Below, piece after piece: positions 1-55,041 of a DNA stretch of 64,000 bases; within the stretch, counting starts at the first letter, position 1; every line of letters starts with the position of its first letter. The stretch lies in contig NC_133665.1 in the NCBI RefSeq assembly GCF_037893015.1, positions 104,561,937 to 104,625,936 on the forward strand, read 5' to 3'. Made by a program: the position numbers and the translations under genes. A model generated the notes under the pieces. That model was given only the letters and a program-made list of their open reading frames with translations, was not told the origin of the DNA and searched no databases. The stretch is from Macrotis lagotis (lineage: Eukaryota; Chordata; Mammalia; Peramelemorphia; Peramelidae).

Positions 1-944
1 TACTTTTCAGCTCTTGACATTTTTTATCCATATGTTTAATACAGTTCTGACCTTTGATGGTCATTTGAATAGCAGAGCCAGCTAGTCCTTAGACTCAGCC
101 TCCATGACTAAATTCAGGACTTTACACTATATTGAACTTCACCAAAGTTAGTTCCCATTCCCTCTCAATATGATTGTTGGTACAGCTTTGAAAATTTGGT
201 CTTAGCCTGAACTGTTCAAAGGCCCCCTTTTCTTAGGACAGAAAAGGTCCTCCTCTTTTTGTTCAAAACAAAAGTTATAAATAGAAAATACAGATGATAA
301 ATATAGGTTCCATCTTTCCAAAGTACTTTTCTCATATTGTCCTCATTTTACAGAGGAGTGGACTTGCCCAGTCCTAAAGCCTTTTGACTCTAAATCCACT
401 GGTGTTTCCACTGATAAACAGTTGCTTCACACTAATCTACCAAACTAGGGAAATAGAGGAAAAAGAGGTGAACTGGCTCTTATGGGTGAGCAATCATTAT
501 AGAGTCCTTCAAATCTGGATCCTACTGGGTGGGAAACATTTGGTTCCCCCTCCATGGTGTAATTACAGAAAATAGAAGGGCAGAGTTATCTAGGTATTCC
601 TGTATTATTGAGATAAAAAGATGCTGTCTCTTTTATGAAGTATAAGACCTTTTCTCTTATGGAATTAGAAGGGCAACTTGGGATTTGCTAACTGAATATT
701 GTCCACTCCTGGAGGGTTTTATCAGTTTATCAGTTATATCAGACTATAAACTTTTCTTACCTACTTGATATAAAACATGCTAGAAATAGGATAAATTAGA
801 AATAATTAATAGAAGGCACTAGAAGGAAGAGAAGACAAAAGACTTCTTTTAGAAAATGAGATTTTAAAGCATATTTAAAAGAAGCCAGGGAAGAAAGGAT
901 ATAACATATTCATATTCCACAGTGTCTTTAACTGATCCCCAATT
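1..944. other. downstream flank, nothing recognised
   Basis: AT-rich single-copy-looking sequence. No exon, RNA gene or repeat that I recognise. Confidence 0.4.
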
Positions 945-1125
945 CTAGGCTTTCCTTTTTTCTACCTCTTTGCCATTAGAAAAAAAAATGCTGCTGTAAA
1001 TATTGTTTTGCCTATGGGACCTCTCTTCTTCCCTTTGATCTTGTGACATTATGCTTAGCAGTAAGATGTCTAAGTCAAAGGGTCAAATGGGCATTTTAGG
1101 CCTTCTAAGCATCATTCAGATCTTT
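945..1125 (-). mobile_element. LINE 3'-region fragment (L1-like), antisense
   Basis: The segment around aaaaaatgctgctgtaaat, followed by the aagtcaaagggtcaaatggg block, resembles the antisense of the L1 ORF2 C-terminal region seen more clearly at 57125-57870. Confidence 0.4.
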
Positions 1126-1252
1126 CTGAAGTATATATGATTCAATGCAGTAATCGAACACCCTCTTCCTATCTTTCACATCTCTCAACTCAAGTCAATA
1201 ATAGCAATAAGATTCAGGCAAGTAGCTTAGATGCACACTATTAATCTTGAAG

Positions 1253-1433
1253 TCTTTTTTTTTTTTTAGGTTTTTGGGAGGCAAATGGGGTTAAGTGGCT
1301 TGCCCAAGGCCACACAGCTAGGTAATTATTAAGTGTCTAAGATTGGATTTGAACCCAGGTACTCCTGACTCCAGGGCCAGTGCTTTATCCACTGCACCAC
1401 CTAGCTGCCCCACTGCGCCACCTAGCTGCCCCC
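1253..1433 (-). mobile_element. marsupial CORE-type SINE, with duplicated head
   Basis: Minus-strand copy of the dominant SINE of this window. It has a head (gcagctaggtggcgcagtgg, A box), a B box (ggttcaaatcc), a MIR-like body (ctgtgtggccttgggcaagc) and an A-rich tail. The last 20 bases repeat the head a second time (ccacctagctgcccc twice). Confidence 0.93.
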
Positions 1434-2785
1434 ACACTATTAATCTTTCTATTACCTTCGTGTCACTTGTAATTCTGACATCAGTATTATCAAAATAAAT
1501 AGGGGTCAAAAAAGGGGATTTTTATAAAAAATGCAGCTTGGGATCAGTAAAAGAACTGAATAATCTATCAAGGGCAATATAGCCTGCTCTTCTCCTCCTC
1601 AAACCTGAGCCTAGTTCATTATCAATCTTCAGTGCCTGTCCAGAACCCATGTCCTGATAAACTTTTGAAGGGCTACCTACCCAATCCCACATTCTGCAAT
1701 CTAGGCAACACCCATGATTCTTCTTTGGTTCTTCAGTGTGGATTTTGAGGCTAGTCTCTTTTAAGTGACCACATCTCATTAGGAAGGCCCTTTGGTGATC
1801 CAGGGCTCAAAGCCATATACACAGTATTTCAAGAACCTATAATTTCATTGCTTTGGGTATTCCTTTCAAAACTATAAATCACAATTCCTTTGTAACTTAG
1901 TGGATGTGCTTTAAGATTTTCTGTGGTTTAAGAATTTATTGCTCTAATATTGGTAAGCCTCTCCAAACATAGCAAGGTTCATAACTGGACAATTGATGTA
2001 TGCCTCTGACTAGACCCATATATCTTTACAGCTTTGTACGACCTGCTAGAACTTGAGCTCCATTGGTATGTCCTTCAAGAACTGAGGGTCACCTCTACAC
2101 CATGAGGAGGCATCAATGGGTGATGTTAATAGAAAAATCAGCACAATGTCCTCAATAGATACAAACATCTGGAAGGTTTCTCCTATTTGAATTTTGCACA
2201 GAACACCTTCCAGATAGTACCTTTTAAGTAAGCTTCTCTTTACCTGATGTAAATTGAGGTTTTGGAGTTAATTAAAAATTTTCCTTTAGAATATATCTTT
2301 TATGGAACTTTGTATTCTTACAACATGTGCAAAGTTGATACCTTTGAAAGAGAGTTTAAGATTTTATTTTCCTCAAGGAAGTTAGATTTTTTTTGTTTAC
2401 ATTCAACAGTTACCATTATACAAGAAAGTGATAGTTTGAACTGGTTGTCAAGAAATCTGGATTGTATTTCAGGTTCAGCTGCTAATTTATGACCTTAGTT
2501 GCCTCTTTTGTAAGAATTTTAGTTACTTCATCCTTAAAATTTAGAGAAGACTAAATGATCTCTAGGGTCCCTTACAATATTGTTAATGATTTCTGGGATC
2601 TTAATTTCTCTAGAACTCTAAGTGAACTGTGGGATGATGAAGTTAAGGCTGCTGTAGAGAATCATCTAAAGGTCATGTCTTCAGTTACATTATTAATGTG
2701 AGTAGAGAAAATACATTCAAAGCTAACAATAGAAGGGATTTTTAAAATTATTCACATTCACTGGAGGTAGCACAGGAAACCCAGC

Positions 2786-2795
2786 CATATATACA

Positions 2796-2834
<39 letters not shown>
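2786..2834. repeat. (TA)n microsatellite
   Basis: About 49 bp of alternating TA interrupted by two C bases. No host function visible. Confidence 0.95.
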
Positions 2835-4173
2835 GCTTTTCCTCCAGACTGTGATGAAGGTAGCTATGCCTAACAATTTTACAGAATTAATTAAAATATC
2901 AAAAACCTCTCTGGGACCATGGTAACTAGAAGTTCCTTCCTAATGGAGTTTTGATTGTCTTGAACCAATGAGTTTTGAGCACAGCTTTCATGTAGGACAG
3001 GATGAAAAAAAAGCAGAAACAACACACCTGGGATTGTTTCCAAGAGACTTACCCAGAAGAACCTCAAGTAAATCCTTTCTAAGCCCTGGACTAAAAGCAG
3101 CACAGAATTTGCTTGTGGGGTGCATTTTATTCTAAGCAACATATATGTTTCCCACCAAAAGTTATATTTCAAATCATAATCCTCAGTAAACCATTAAATC
3201 ATTTTTATCTTCATCTAAATTTTCCCATTTCTGCTGATACTCCTATCAGGCCCTTGGATATGCAAGTTGCTCTCCCCTGGACAGACTTCAGCATGGCAGA
3301 TACTTCATGTGTCCAGTTATGAATTCTAAATTCATTGGAGAAGAGCAAGTCCTTATAGGATGGGAATTTTCCTATTCTTAATAGGAGGTCTGAAGTTCTT
3401 TTGCCTCCTACAACTGCTCAACCCCACAGTATGACCTGTGTTATAAAAGTAAAAGTCATCAATAAAAAAACATTTAAATAAAAAGATATCATTAGCAAGA
3501 GATATAGAAATGTGATCACATTGCTATCTTTTTATTAGGGATTATTTATTTTCCCTTACCAAAGGGTGAGTTGTTTTATGTGTAATTATTAATAATGTGT
3601 AATTATTATGTAATATTCATTATTTTATGTATTTGGGTTTGTCAGTTAGAATCATAATAAAAACTATTAATAACAAAAAAATCATGCATTGCAATCTCTA
3701 TGGGGTAAATATGGCCACTGACCCTCTAGAATACCATCCCTCCTCCCCATGGGGTAGAGTTTCTTTGAATGGGGCCTATCATGAACACTTCCTCCCAGTT
3801 CAGCTTTGCGCTCCAGGTTTACTGGAGTGGATTTGTACACTAGGCCTCTGGAATTCCTCTGCTCTGATGCTTAGAAAAGAATCACAGAATTATCAATCAT
3901 GATTCCAGAAGGCTCAAAAAGAAACATGCTACCTCTCTAGAGACAGAGAGATGTTGGATTCAGGGTAAAGACTGAGACATATTTTGGGGGGGACATGACC
4001 AGCATAGAAATTTCTTTTGCTTAACCATGTTCATTTGTTATGAGGGTTTCATTTTTCTTTCTTTCTGAATGGGAGTGGTAAAGAGAGGTAGATTTTTTAA
4101 TGGAAAAAATTAAATTTTTAAAAAATTCAAATGGGAAAAAAGCTGTGCCTAAGCCTTTACCTTGTTGTCCCAC
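2835..4173. other. intergenic, nothing recognised
   Basis: No conserved coding signal or clear repeat. The few short open frames have no recognisable content. Confidence 0.4.
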
Positions 4174-4190
4174 TCAAGAGTAAGGTTTCC

Positions 4191-4799
4191 TGACATCACC
4201 TGTACAAAAATATTCATAGCAGCTCTGTTTGTGGTGGCAAAGAATTGGAAATTGAATGAATGTCTATGGGGAATGGCTTAATAAACTGTGGTATACGTAT
4301 GTGTTGGAACACTATTGTTCAATTACAAACCAGGAGGGATGGGAATTCAGGGAAGCCGGAAGGATTTACATGAACTGCTGCTGAGCGAGATGAGCAGAAC
4401 CAGAAGAACACTGTACACCCTAACAGCAACATGGGAGTGATGATCAACCTTAATGGACTTGCTCATACCAACAGGGCAACAATCAGGTATAATTTTGGGA
4501 AATCTGTGATGAAAAATAACATCTGTATCCTGATAAAGAATTGTGGAGTTTGAACAATGACCAAAGACTATTATCTTTAATTTTTAAAAAATGTTATTAA
4601 GTAATTCTGCTATATTTCATACTAAATGTTTTATCCTTAAGGATGTGATTTCTCTCTCATCACATTCAACTTAGATCAATGTATACCATGGAAACAATGT
4701 AAAGACTAACAGGCTGCCTTCTGTGGGGGGTGGGGGAAGGGAAGCAAGATTAGGGGAAAAATTGTAAAATTCAAAATAAATAAAATCTTTCAAAAAAAA
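4191..4799 (+). mobile_element. L1 3' end, 5'-truncated, with target-site duplication
   Basis: It begins in the ORF2 C-terminal region (tattcatagcagctctgttt, ggcaaagaattggaaattga) and runs through the L1 3' UTR to aaataaaatctttcaaaaaaaaaa. It is flanked by aagagtaaggtttcct at about 4175-4190 and 4801-4816. This marks a 0.6 kb target-primed insertion. Confidence 0.85.
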
Positions 4800-4816
4800 A
4801 AAGAGTAAGGTTTCCT

Positions 4817-4990
4817 GGCAGCTAGGTGGTGCAGTGGATAGAGAAGCGGCCCTGGAGTCAGGAGGACCCGAGTTCAGATGCCGCCTCAGACACTTAGTAA
4901 TTACCTTAGCTGTGTGGCCTTGGGCAAGCCACTTAACCCTACCAGTATCTTGCAAAAAAACCCCAAAAAACAAAACCAAAAACCTAAAAA
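4817..4990 (+). mobile_element. SINE inserted in the L1 target-site duplication
   Basis: Full-length plus-strand SINE. Its own duplication (gagtaagg-ttcct) reuses the 3' copy of the L1 duplication, so it is younger than the L1. Confidence 0.93.
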
Positions 4991-5361
4991 GGAGTAAGGG
5001 TTCCTCAGAGCCAGAGCCACAGATCTCCAGATCAGAACCTGAGTCCAAGGACTATCTATGGTTGGATTTTTTTCCCACTCTGTATCCACAGATTTCCCTG
5101 AAGCCTTTCTGAGCAACACCCAAATTGCCTTTCCCTTAATCACACTAACATTCATTTACCCTCCCCCTTCCTCCTTCTGAGCTGCTACATTGAGCTTCAG
5201 TCTGTGGGAGCTCATTTATTCAGATCCATTCATCTGAATGCAATTAATTCACGGTACAGCTGTATGCAGCCCTTCAGACTCCTTTGTTCAGATCATGTGC
5301 AATAATATTAAAGACCTTCTGAGGCTAGCTGCAGCTTCCACCTCGCAAGGGTCCTTGAAGC

Positions 5362-5560
5362 ACTAGGACAGGAATCTTCACCTGGGACCCTATGATTTAA
5401 AAAAAAAAATACTTTGATGACTATAATATTGGCTCTTTTTGTAATCCTGTGGATTTTATTATATGAATTGAAAAACATTCTGAGAAGGCCTGACCAGTCT
5501 GCTTAAAGGAGTCCATAATACTAAAAAATGTAAAAGCTACCACCCAAAGGGGACCCAAAT
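5362..5560. mobile_element. hAT-type nonautonomous DNA transposon relic
   Basis: Contains tttttgtaatcctgtggatt and the acattctgagaagg / accagtctgcttaaagg blocks of an old short repeat. I remember its consensus as having CAGGGGTTCTTAACC ends. Related pieces lie at 13225-13430 and 51025-51120. Confidence 0.45.
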
Positions 5561-5929
5561 GAACCCCTGACACCTGCTCAGGCAGCTAAATTGTATCTGA
5601 CCTAAATCAGCTCCCATTCCCCCGCCCCCAGCTCAGAACAGGCCCAATCCCAGGCTTGGGCTGGAGAAGAGAAGAATGCAGACCACTTTGGAAAAGAGGG
5701 TGTGATACAGGAGATGGGACATTATTGGACATGCTGCAGCACCTGTTGGGTTATCCAATTCCTCTCTTACTCAGCCTAATTTAGAATGCTTAGCCTTCCT
5801 TCCAAATATACAGCTTCCATGTGCCCCCAGCTCTTGACACAGGCCATGTCTTCCTCCAATGACAGCTACAGATAGTACATAAGACCAAAGGAGTTAGAAC
5901 TGGAAGGTCATCCCTGAGTGGGTATGGGG

Positions 5930-6170
5930 GAGAGGAGAGTGTTGAAGACTCACTGGGTTGGGACTTAGAAGGATCAATTCTGGTCCAAACTCAACAACTG
6001 TGTGACATTACAAAAGTAACTTCTTTCAGAATTTTTGGTTCCTCAAATGAAAAATAAGCAGTGAACTAGAATGGAAAGAATACTGAGTTTCAACGTTACT
6101 CTACTGGCTGTATGCCAATGAGCAACTCCCTCAAATCCTTGGTAACGTTATGAGAGGAAGCCTAGGCCTC
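5930..6170 (+). mobile_element. MIR/CORE-SINE relic
   Basis: Degraded plus-strand MIR body (caactgtgtgacattacaaaag, then tttttggttcctcaaatgaa). Confidence 0.5.
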
Positions 6171-6992
6171 TTCAGATGAAGACTGCCAGGGTTTTTGATC
6201 CCATTTTTGACATCTTTCCTTCTCCCTCCCAAGTACCCCATTAGAATAATCACATGCTCCTTAGACCAGGATCAGTTCTATTTTCTTAATCATCATTCGT
6301 CCAGGATGGGCTCAGTCCACTACTGATGCCTAGTCCAGTCCTGGTGCTTAATATTGATTGGCTGATGCTTAGTAAATGTATATTAATTTTGTCTAAGTGC
6401 TTTCTTTATGCACCAGCCCAATTTAATGTCAAGGATGCAATTAGATTCTGAATAGAGTTAATGGGACCCTCACTGCCGCAAGGCTATCTTCTTACCTTTT
6501 TTTGACTGACTTTCTACACTGTGTCAGCTGCGAATGGCTGATTCAAACCTCTTCAAAACTACTTCACTCCTCTTCCTTTACTCCTAGTAGAAGACTACTC
6601 CTTATACTTTACTGAAAAAAAAATGAAATCCATCCTTCAAGAACTCCCTCTCCCCTCAATGCCATATTTCAAATTACCATAGTATCATACTCCACCCCCA
6701 TCCTCTCATCCTTTGCTTCTCTCAGAGCATGGGGCAGACCTTCTGTGCTAATGTTAGTTGTTCTACTTGTGCCACTGCCCTATCCTCCTCCATTTCCTCA
6801 GGAGTTTGCACCTTTAATCATCACTCTCTCCAGTTTGCATGCTCTCCTTATCTATTGACTCCTTCCCTGATACCTTCAAATATAACCACATCTACATTTT
6901 TAAAAAAATAAAATCCTTGTTTCGATGTTAGTATGTCTCATGCTCTCATCCTATATCTCATCTCCATTTCAGTGTCAAATTATTGGGGCAGG

Positions 6993-7165
6993 GCAGCTAG
7001 GTGTCACAGTGGATAGAGCACTGGCCCTGGAGTCAGGAGGACCTGAGTTCAAATCCAGCTTCAGACACTTAGTAATTACCTAGGAGTGTGGCAACCTTGG
7101 GCAAATCACTTAACCCCACTGCCTTGAAAAAAACAAAACAATACTGAGGGAAAAAAAAAGCTGCC
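6993..7165 (+). mobile_element. SINE, plus strand
   Basis: Full SINE with diverged head (gcagctaggtgtcacagtgg) and tail ccttgaaaaaaacaaaac. Confidence 0.9.
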
Positions 7166-7251
7166 TCCACCTTGCTATGAATTGATTTACATACATTGCA
7201 TTCTGGTAAATCCACACTATCCTTTTTAAAGACTGCATCTTTCTTTCTTTT

Positions 7252-7397
7252 TCCTTTTTTTTAAGGTTTTTTCAAGACAAATGAGGTTAAGTGGCTTGCC
7301 CAAGGCCACACAGCTAGGTAAATTATTAAGTGATTTGAACTCAGGTACTCCTGACTCCAGGGCCGGTGCTGTATCCACTGCGCCACCTAACCACCCC
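7252..7397 (-). mobile_element. SINE, minus strand
   Basis: Antisense SINE, from tttttcaagacaaatgaggt to ccacctaaccacccc. It lacks a few bases of the middle. Confidence 0.9.
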
Positions 7398-7804
7398 AGG
7401 CTGCATCTTTCTTGAACAGGATTTGATTCTTTCTAGATTCTCTCTCCTAAGTTTCAATGACAGCGGTTTGCCCTGGAACTTTTCCAGTCTATCAGAATGA
7501 TCCCTTCTGGTCTCTTTTCAAATGACATGACCCAAGTTCTGCCCTGCTATGGGTAGGTGTACCCCAGGGTTCTAGCTTGTACTCTCTTTTCTTTTCTCTC
7601 TCATCTGTTCCCTTAGGTCTCTCAAGCTCAGTAGATCCAAGAAAGAATTCATTCTTCCAAATGCATCCCTCCTCCTAACTTCCTTATTTCTATCAAGGAC
7701 ACCACCAAAGCTCAGAAACTTAGAAGTCATCCACAATTCTTCAGTCTTATTCATCCCCATATTCAGATCAGTTGACCTGATTAGCACTGCCTCAATATCT
7801 CATT

Positions 7805-8060
7805 TTTTTAAATAACAGCAATAGCATCTATATAATGCTAAAAAAGTTTTCACAACACTTTACAAATATTACCTCATTTTATCATCACAATAACCCAGGG
7901 ATATAAACACTATTATGATCTTCATTTTACAGATAAGAAACTGAGTCAGACAAATGTTATCTTGTCCAGAGTCACATAACTAGCAACTGTCTGAAGCTGG
8001 TTTTGGACTTAGATCTTGATTCTAGAGTCAGCATTCTATTCACTTTACCTTCTAGCCATT
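7805..8060 (-). mobile_element. MIR relic, antisense
   Basis: Antisense MIR signature: acctcattttatcatcaca, attttacagataagaaactg, gtccagagtcacataactag. Confidence 0.7.
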
Positions 8061-9160
8061 TCTAGTAAATGCTTGATGATAGGGGAAAATATGTATTGAA
8101 TCCAGAGCTGTAAATCAATTCATACATCTTGGAAAACAGTCTTAAAAAAAGTTTCAGTGTCTCATTTTTAGTAGTTACTTCCTACACTTAGAAGAGTGGC
8201 TGACACCTAGCAGGTAGTAAATTGTAAATAAACTGACCCAGCTCCATCCTATATCAGTAGTATGGATCTAAATAAATCACTATTACCTCCCTAAGCTTCA
8301 GATTTTCCTTTAGACTAAGATGGTGATCATTTTACTCATTTATATAGCTACTTTAAGGTTTACAAAATGCTTTCCCCTTTCTGAACTTCATGAAGTAAGC
8401 AATATCAATGTGACCTCCCATTTTTAAAAACCAGGAAATGGATTCAGGAAGTGAAATTTGTCCACAAAAATAGTTTAGTAAATTTTGGCATTTGAATTCA
8501 AATCTAGCTCTCTAGAATTCAGATCCAAATGGATGTTGTTTCATACTCAAATTAAATGATTATCAAAGAGGCATTGGAGGATATGGGTGAAAGGTTATTA
8601 TTACTATTTTTTTGTCATTGAGGCTAGTAAACATGAAAAAGAAGTTTATTCCTAAAGGCTGTCAATAGCCTTTTATTCATCCCATAATCCTTGTTTTCAT
8701 AATTAGAGATAATTGAGAAGCAAATACAGAGAAAGTCTCCTGCTAGGCACCAGACATGGAGGTCTTTGGATAATATCATACATCTACATTAAGACATGTG
8801 GTATGTTCAGCTGATTGAGGTATTCCAACATGGAAAGACAGTTGAGAGACTTGCATCATAGTTTAAAAAAAGCACTAGACCCTAAATACTATTAGTAATA
8901 GGCTTTGAGGCTAGGACTAACCAGTGTCAGCTCATTTTAAGAGGCATTCTCTCCCTATTATGCCATGATCACAGCAATCCAGTCAGTTCTCAAGGGAGGG
9001 AAGGGATCAGTGGTCTCCTTCCCATATCACCAGGGGCTAACTTTGGACACTAGTTCTTGATGCTATCCCATGCTCAAGCTCCTGAACTATTCTGATATTT
9101 CACTGGCAATTCATATGTGAAATCTTCCCTGACCCCAAATGAGAAGGAATGGCTTTCCCC
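8061..9160. other. intergenic with faint old-repeat traces
   Basis: Only a weak MIR-like stretch (8330-8520, tttacaaaatgctttcccc). No coding signal. Confidence 0.35.
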
Positions 9161-9164
9161 TATA

Positions 9165-9345
9165 GGATTATAGATTTAAAGCTAAAAAGGAGATATCTTA
9201 AGAGGTCATTCAGTCCAATTCCTTTATTGTACATATGAAGATTATGAAGTTAAAGTAATTTGTCCGAGGTACATAGGTAGTTAGTGACAAACTTGGCATT
9301 TGAATTCAGTTACTCCAACTTCAAACCCATTTTTCTTTCCCATAC
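9165..9345 (-). mobile_element. MIR-related repeat, antisense
   Basis: The sequence taagaggtcattcagtccaa followed by a degraded MIR antisense body is a common ancient mammalian repeat layout. Confidence 0.5.
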
Positions 9346-9399
9346 CACCCATACAATGTTCTAATCTCTCTGGGGTATTCTTCTTCATGATTCTACTCA

Positions 9400-9580
9400 T
9401 TATTAACTAAGATCTTGGAGCAGGTCATTTCATTTCACCTAGCCTTGGACTCATCTCTAAAATGAGAAGAAACTAATTCTATTACCTACCTCACAGGGTG
9501 GTTGTAAACATCAACAGATGTGTATGGAGTAATTCCTAAATGAAATGCTGTATAGATACAAGATGGATATTAATATCTAA
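9400..9580 (+). mobile_element. MIR relic, sense
   Basis: Shows acctcacagggtggttgtaa and the preceding ctctaaaatgagaagaaact, the MIR 3' half. Confidence 0.65.
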
Positions 9581-10837
9581 ACCTGCTCCACACATAATAC
9601 ATAAGCCATCAGCTGAATGAATGAATCGATAGACAAGTCAGAGGACCTCCCACAACATTTTCTGACCACAAAAAGGAGAAAAGGAATAGAGAGCCACTTT
9701 GATTTACTGCTTTGCACCCATCCCCATTCTCACTGAATCTTCATTTAGGGAAGAATTCACATAAAATTGCACACCTATCCAGTCCTGGGACTTCTCAGAA
9801 ATATAAGGGCACCTTCTATATTTCTGCTGTCTCTGACCCACCCCCAGATCAGATCAAATTAAATCTGTCCCCTCTGATCACATTCCTCATGTCACACACA
9901 CAAACCCATTGCCCTATATAGGAGAAGCATCAATAAATCATAGTAGGTGGCACCAACTGGTAGCCAGCTCCACTCCTGCGTGGAAAGCTGATAGGCAAGA
10001 AGTGCCAGCCAAAATTCTCCGCCTTTTTATGGCTAAGGATAAGGGCTCTCTTAGCAAGAGAGTTTGAAAGCACATGTCTGGGGCAGATCCAGCAATGAGA
10101 AGGTCATTAGAGGGAGGGGGCTGGCTCATTGGAACATTCCTTGAATAGTGAGAAACTCACCCAACTCTCCATGTCCTGGTACCCTGCAGCAGCCTCAATA
10201 AATTAGGCATCCCTCCAGTCCCCCTCTCTTTGGGCCTAACTTCTCAGTCACTTAAAGCCAATAGCTAGCAAGTGGAAGAGCTGAGATTCAAACCCAGGTC
10301 TCCTGACTCCAAGTCTCACGCTCTTTCTGTGACATGACAACCCAATCCAACTGACATTAGAAGGTCCGTGAGAATCAGCATGGTTGCCCTGGCATAAAAA
10401 CAGGACTGCTTTAAACAAACAGACTACAGTCCCTTGGGGAGAGAAGCCTGCTGACCCTGTTACTAAAACTTAACTCAGTTTCATTCATCTTCAATCACTG
10501 CCAGACTTTCAGCTGCTGCAATTTTGCCTTCAGAATCACTGTCTGGATTCTAGCAGAGTCTATCTAGAGGTGACAGAAGCTGGGGAGGTGGCAGGTCCCC
10601 TCCTGAAAGGAGAATGAAAATATCTCTAACTAGCATTAGTGTGCAGTTATAAAAATGAGGCTTCTGCTCCAAGCGCCTGGGAAAAGCTACTCTCTCCATC
10701 TGCTTGATTCCATTCAGAGATGTTCACAGAATGCTTTCCTTTTTAGACTTTAATATCCATTAAGCACCCAAAGGAGGAGAAAGCTGCTGTGTTTGAGGAT
10801 TGTGAATGCTCCTTTTTATAATGTAATTAATAACAAG

Positions 10838-10860
10838 GATGATGATGATGATGATGATGA
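10838..10860. repeat. (GAT)n microsatellite
   Basis: Seven to eight perfect GAT units. Confidence 0.95.
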
Positions 10861-11349
10861 CAGGTGGTAGAATTTAAAATAGTGCCCTAAGGTTTACAGA
10901 ACATTTCATATTCAATGTCTTACATGGCAAATAATCCAGCTTTCAGCTGGAAAAAGACTAACTAGGTTTCAGACTCAACTCTCCCAAGAAATAGTGCTGG
11001 GACATGCAATAAAGCTGGCATTGGCTTCAATACAAGTGACCTAACAACATCATCTGGGAAGAAGCAGTGGTTTCAGGGAAAAGACTCCACCCCCACCCCC
11101 AGGCATCCTTGGGGGCCTGGGAAAGGCAAGGAAAGCTGTGGGGAGAGTCTCCCACTAGAGGCAGAAGCCAGAGACCAGGACTGGATGAACAAACAATTAA
11201 CAGAGAACAAGGACACCACCAAGGACTAGTGGCAGTGGGGTTCTATACTGAAGAGAGGTGCAGATTATGGCCAAGGAGCAGATTGAAGAGACCTTGCTTG
11301 GGGAGATAAAACCACAGTCTCATTTTAATGAAACTAGGAGTCTGACAAG

Positions 11350-11570
11350 GGCAAAGGAATATAGCAAAGAGAATATTGAATGTAGAGTCAAAGGGCCTAA
11401 GTGGGAATCTTGGCTGTGTTGTGAGGTGATCTTACATTAAGTCACCAGCCTTCTGTGGACCTCAAAAGTCTTTCCTATAAAATGAGGCAGCTGGGTTACG
11501 TGATTCCTAAGATAAGGTCTCTTGCAGTTATGAATCTGATCCTATAAATTAACCAGGTAGAAAGACAGCA
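11350..11570 (+). mobile_element. MIR relic, sense
   Basis: Degraded tRNA-like half and 3' half (tttcctataaaatgaggcag). It lies just downstream of the gene's possible long 3' end. Confidence 0.5.
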
Positions 11571-11959
11571 GGCAATCCAGTTCTCTTCCCTCTTCTTTCC
11601 TCAGCAGGAAGAGTAGGATACAGAAAAACTCCTCACAGAGGTAGAACTGGATCGAATCTGAAGGTCAAGAGAAGCCTTAACAGTTGCTTTCATTAGTCCT
11701 TGGCATCAGCCAGCTAACAGGCTGCCCACTAAGAAGTACAGTCAGAAGAACAAAAATCAGAGAAAAAATGGTATTTATTATTTCCTGATAAAAGAGGATC
11801 CCCTCATCACAGAGGAAAGAATGTAGGAGTTCTCCCACACATCCAATTTATCCTCACTAATTCCATGACTCGATTGTTGATTCAAAATTGTCCTACAGAG
11901 TGGGAGTTGGTTGGGGGAAGAGGACACTTTCCCACACAATCCTGCCAGAATTAGGCTAT

Positions 11960-12578
11960 TTTATTTCACTTCTCGATTAGTTACATGAAAACAACCCCAG
12001 TGTTGACAAGCTAGTGATATGCTCGTAAATATATATCCGAAGACAGCACAAATAAAGACAATAAACTACTGTCACATTTCAACATGTGCAACCAAAGGTT
12101 CAAAGGTGTCCTGAGAATTAAGTACTTGTCAAATGGTGCTTGAACAGTCTTCTCAACTGAAGGCTAGTTGGTATTAAAATAAGTCTCTGGTATTGTTGTT
12201 AATGGGATTCACGGCCCTTCTAGAACTGAGGAAGATCTCCTACATAGCAGGTTTATAAAAGTTGGGTAGTGGCATAGGTGCAAAATAGATTCAATTTTGA
12301 GGCTAGGTACAGACTTCCACCTCCAAAGCATTATGAAATCATCTTAAATCACCAAGACTAAATTCAAGTTTCAAAATGGCACACTGTGTACCAGCCAAAG
12401 AATGTTTTTAAGGCATAAGTTACACAAAGTTCATTAAGTGCTCTTATTTCTTCATTCTGGTTCCCCGCCTGCCCCCCACCAATATGCAGCTTCTTGCCAA
12501 ATTGAATCCAGTCCTTTCCCTTCCCTTGTCATTGTGCTCCTCCTCTCTTTGTCTAGAGAGTTTTAAGATTTCTGAGTT
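11960..12578 (-). other. SLC25A20: SLC25A20 3' UTR (inferred)
   Basis: The non-repetitive sequence after the stop contains an AATAAA on the minus strand at 11960-11965. It is followed by a GT-rich stretch (ttgtgtgggaaagtgt), a plausible downstream element. A second AATAAA at 11774-11779 is followed by a U-rich tract and could give a longer form. Which is used cannot be told from DNA alone. Confidence 0.6.
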
Positions 12579-54947
<42,369 letters not shown>

Positions 54948-54981
54948 CTCCGCCGCTCAGCCTCAGCCCCGCTCCGGCCGG

Positions 54982-54995
54982 CGACCTTTCCCCCA
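54982..54995 (-). promoter_or_regulatory. weak DR1 (PPRE-like) candidate
   Basis: The minus strand reads GGGGGAAAGGTCGC, aligning to a DR1 with one good half-site (AGGTCG) and one poor half (GGGGGA). SLC25A20 is a known PPAR target in mouse, which is why the site was noted. Three mismatches to consensus make it weak. Confidence 0.2.
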
Positions 54996-55029
54996 CATTG
55001 GGGGGAGCAGGCGGGGCTGCTGGCGAGGG

Positions 55030-55041
55030 GCATGCTGGGAA
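55030..55041 (-). promoter_or_regulatory. ZNF143/SBS-like core motif
   Basis: On the minus strand the sequence reads TTCCCAGCATGC, the 3' core of the SBS motif bound by ZNF143/THAP11. It lies about 85 bp upstream of the SLC25A20 ATG in the CpG-rich region. The 5' ACTACA half is not present. Confidence 0.4.

Larger units (their letters stand above)
6540..7790 (+). mobile_element. L2 element with reverse-transcriptase remnant
   Basis: Plus-strand L2 ORF2 and 3' flank. ctatgggtaggtgtaccccag still spells the RT motif GVPQGS in a degraded frame, followed by the L2 block cctcctaacttccttatttc. Two SINEs interrupt it. Confidence 0.7.

Noticed and set aside
1..11770. PRKAR2A exons expected downstream by human synteny
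   Set aside because: No exon-like or GC-rich first-exon sequence was found; its promoter must lie beyond the window.
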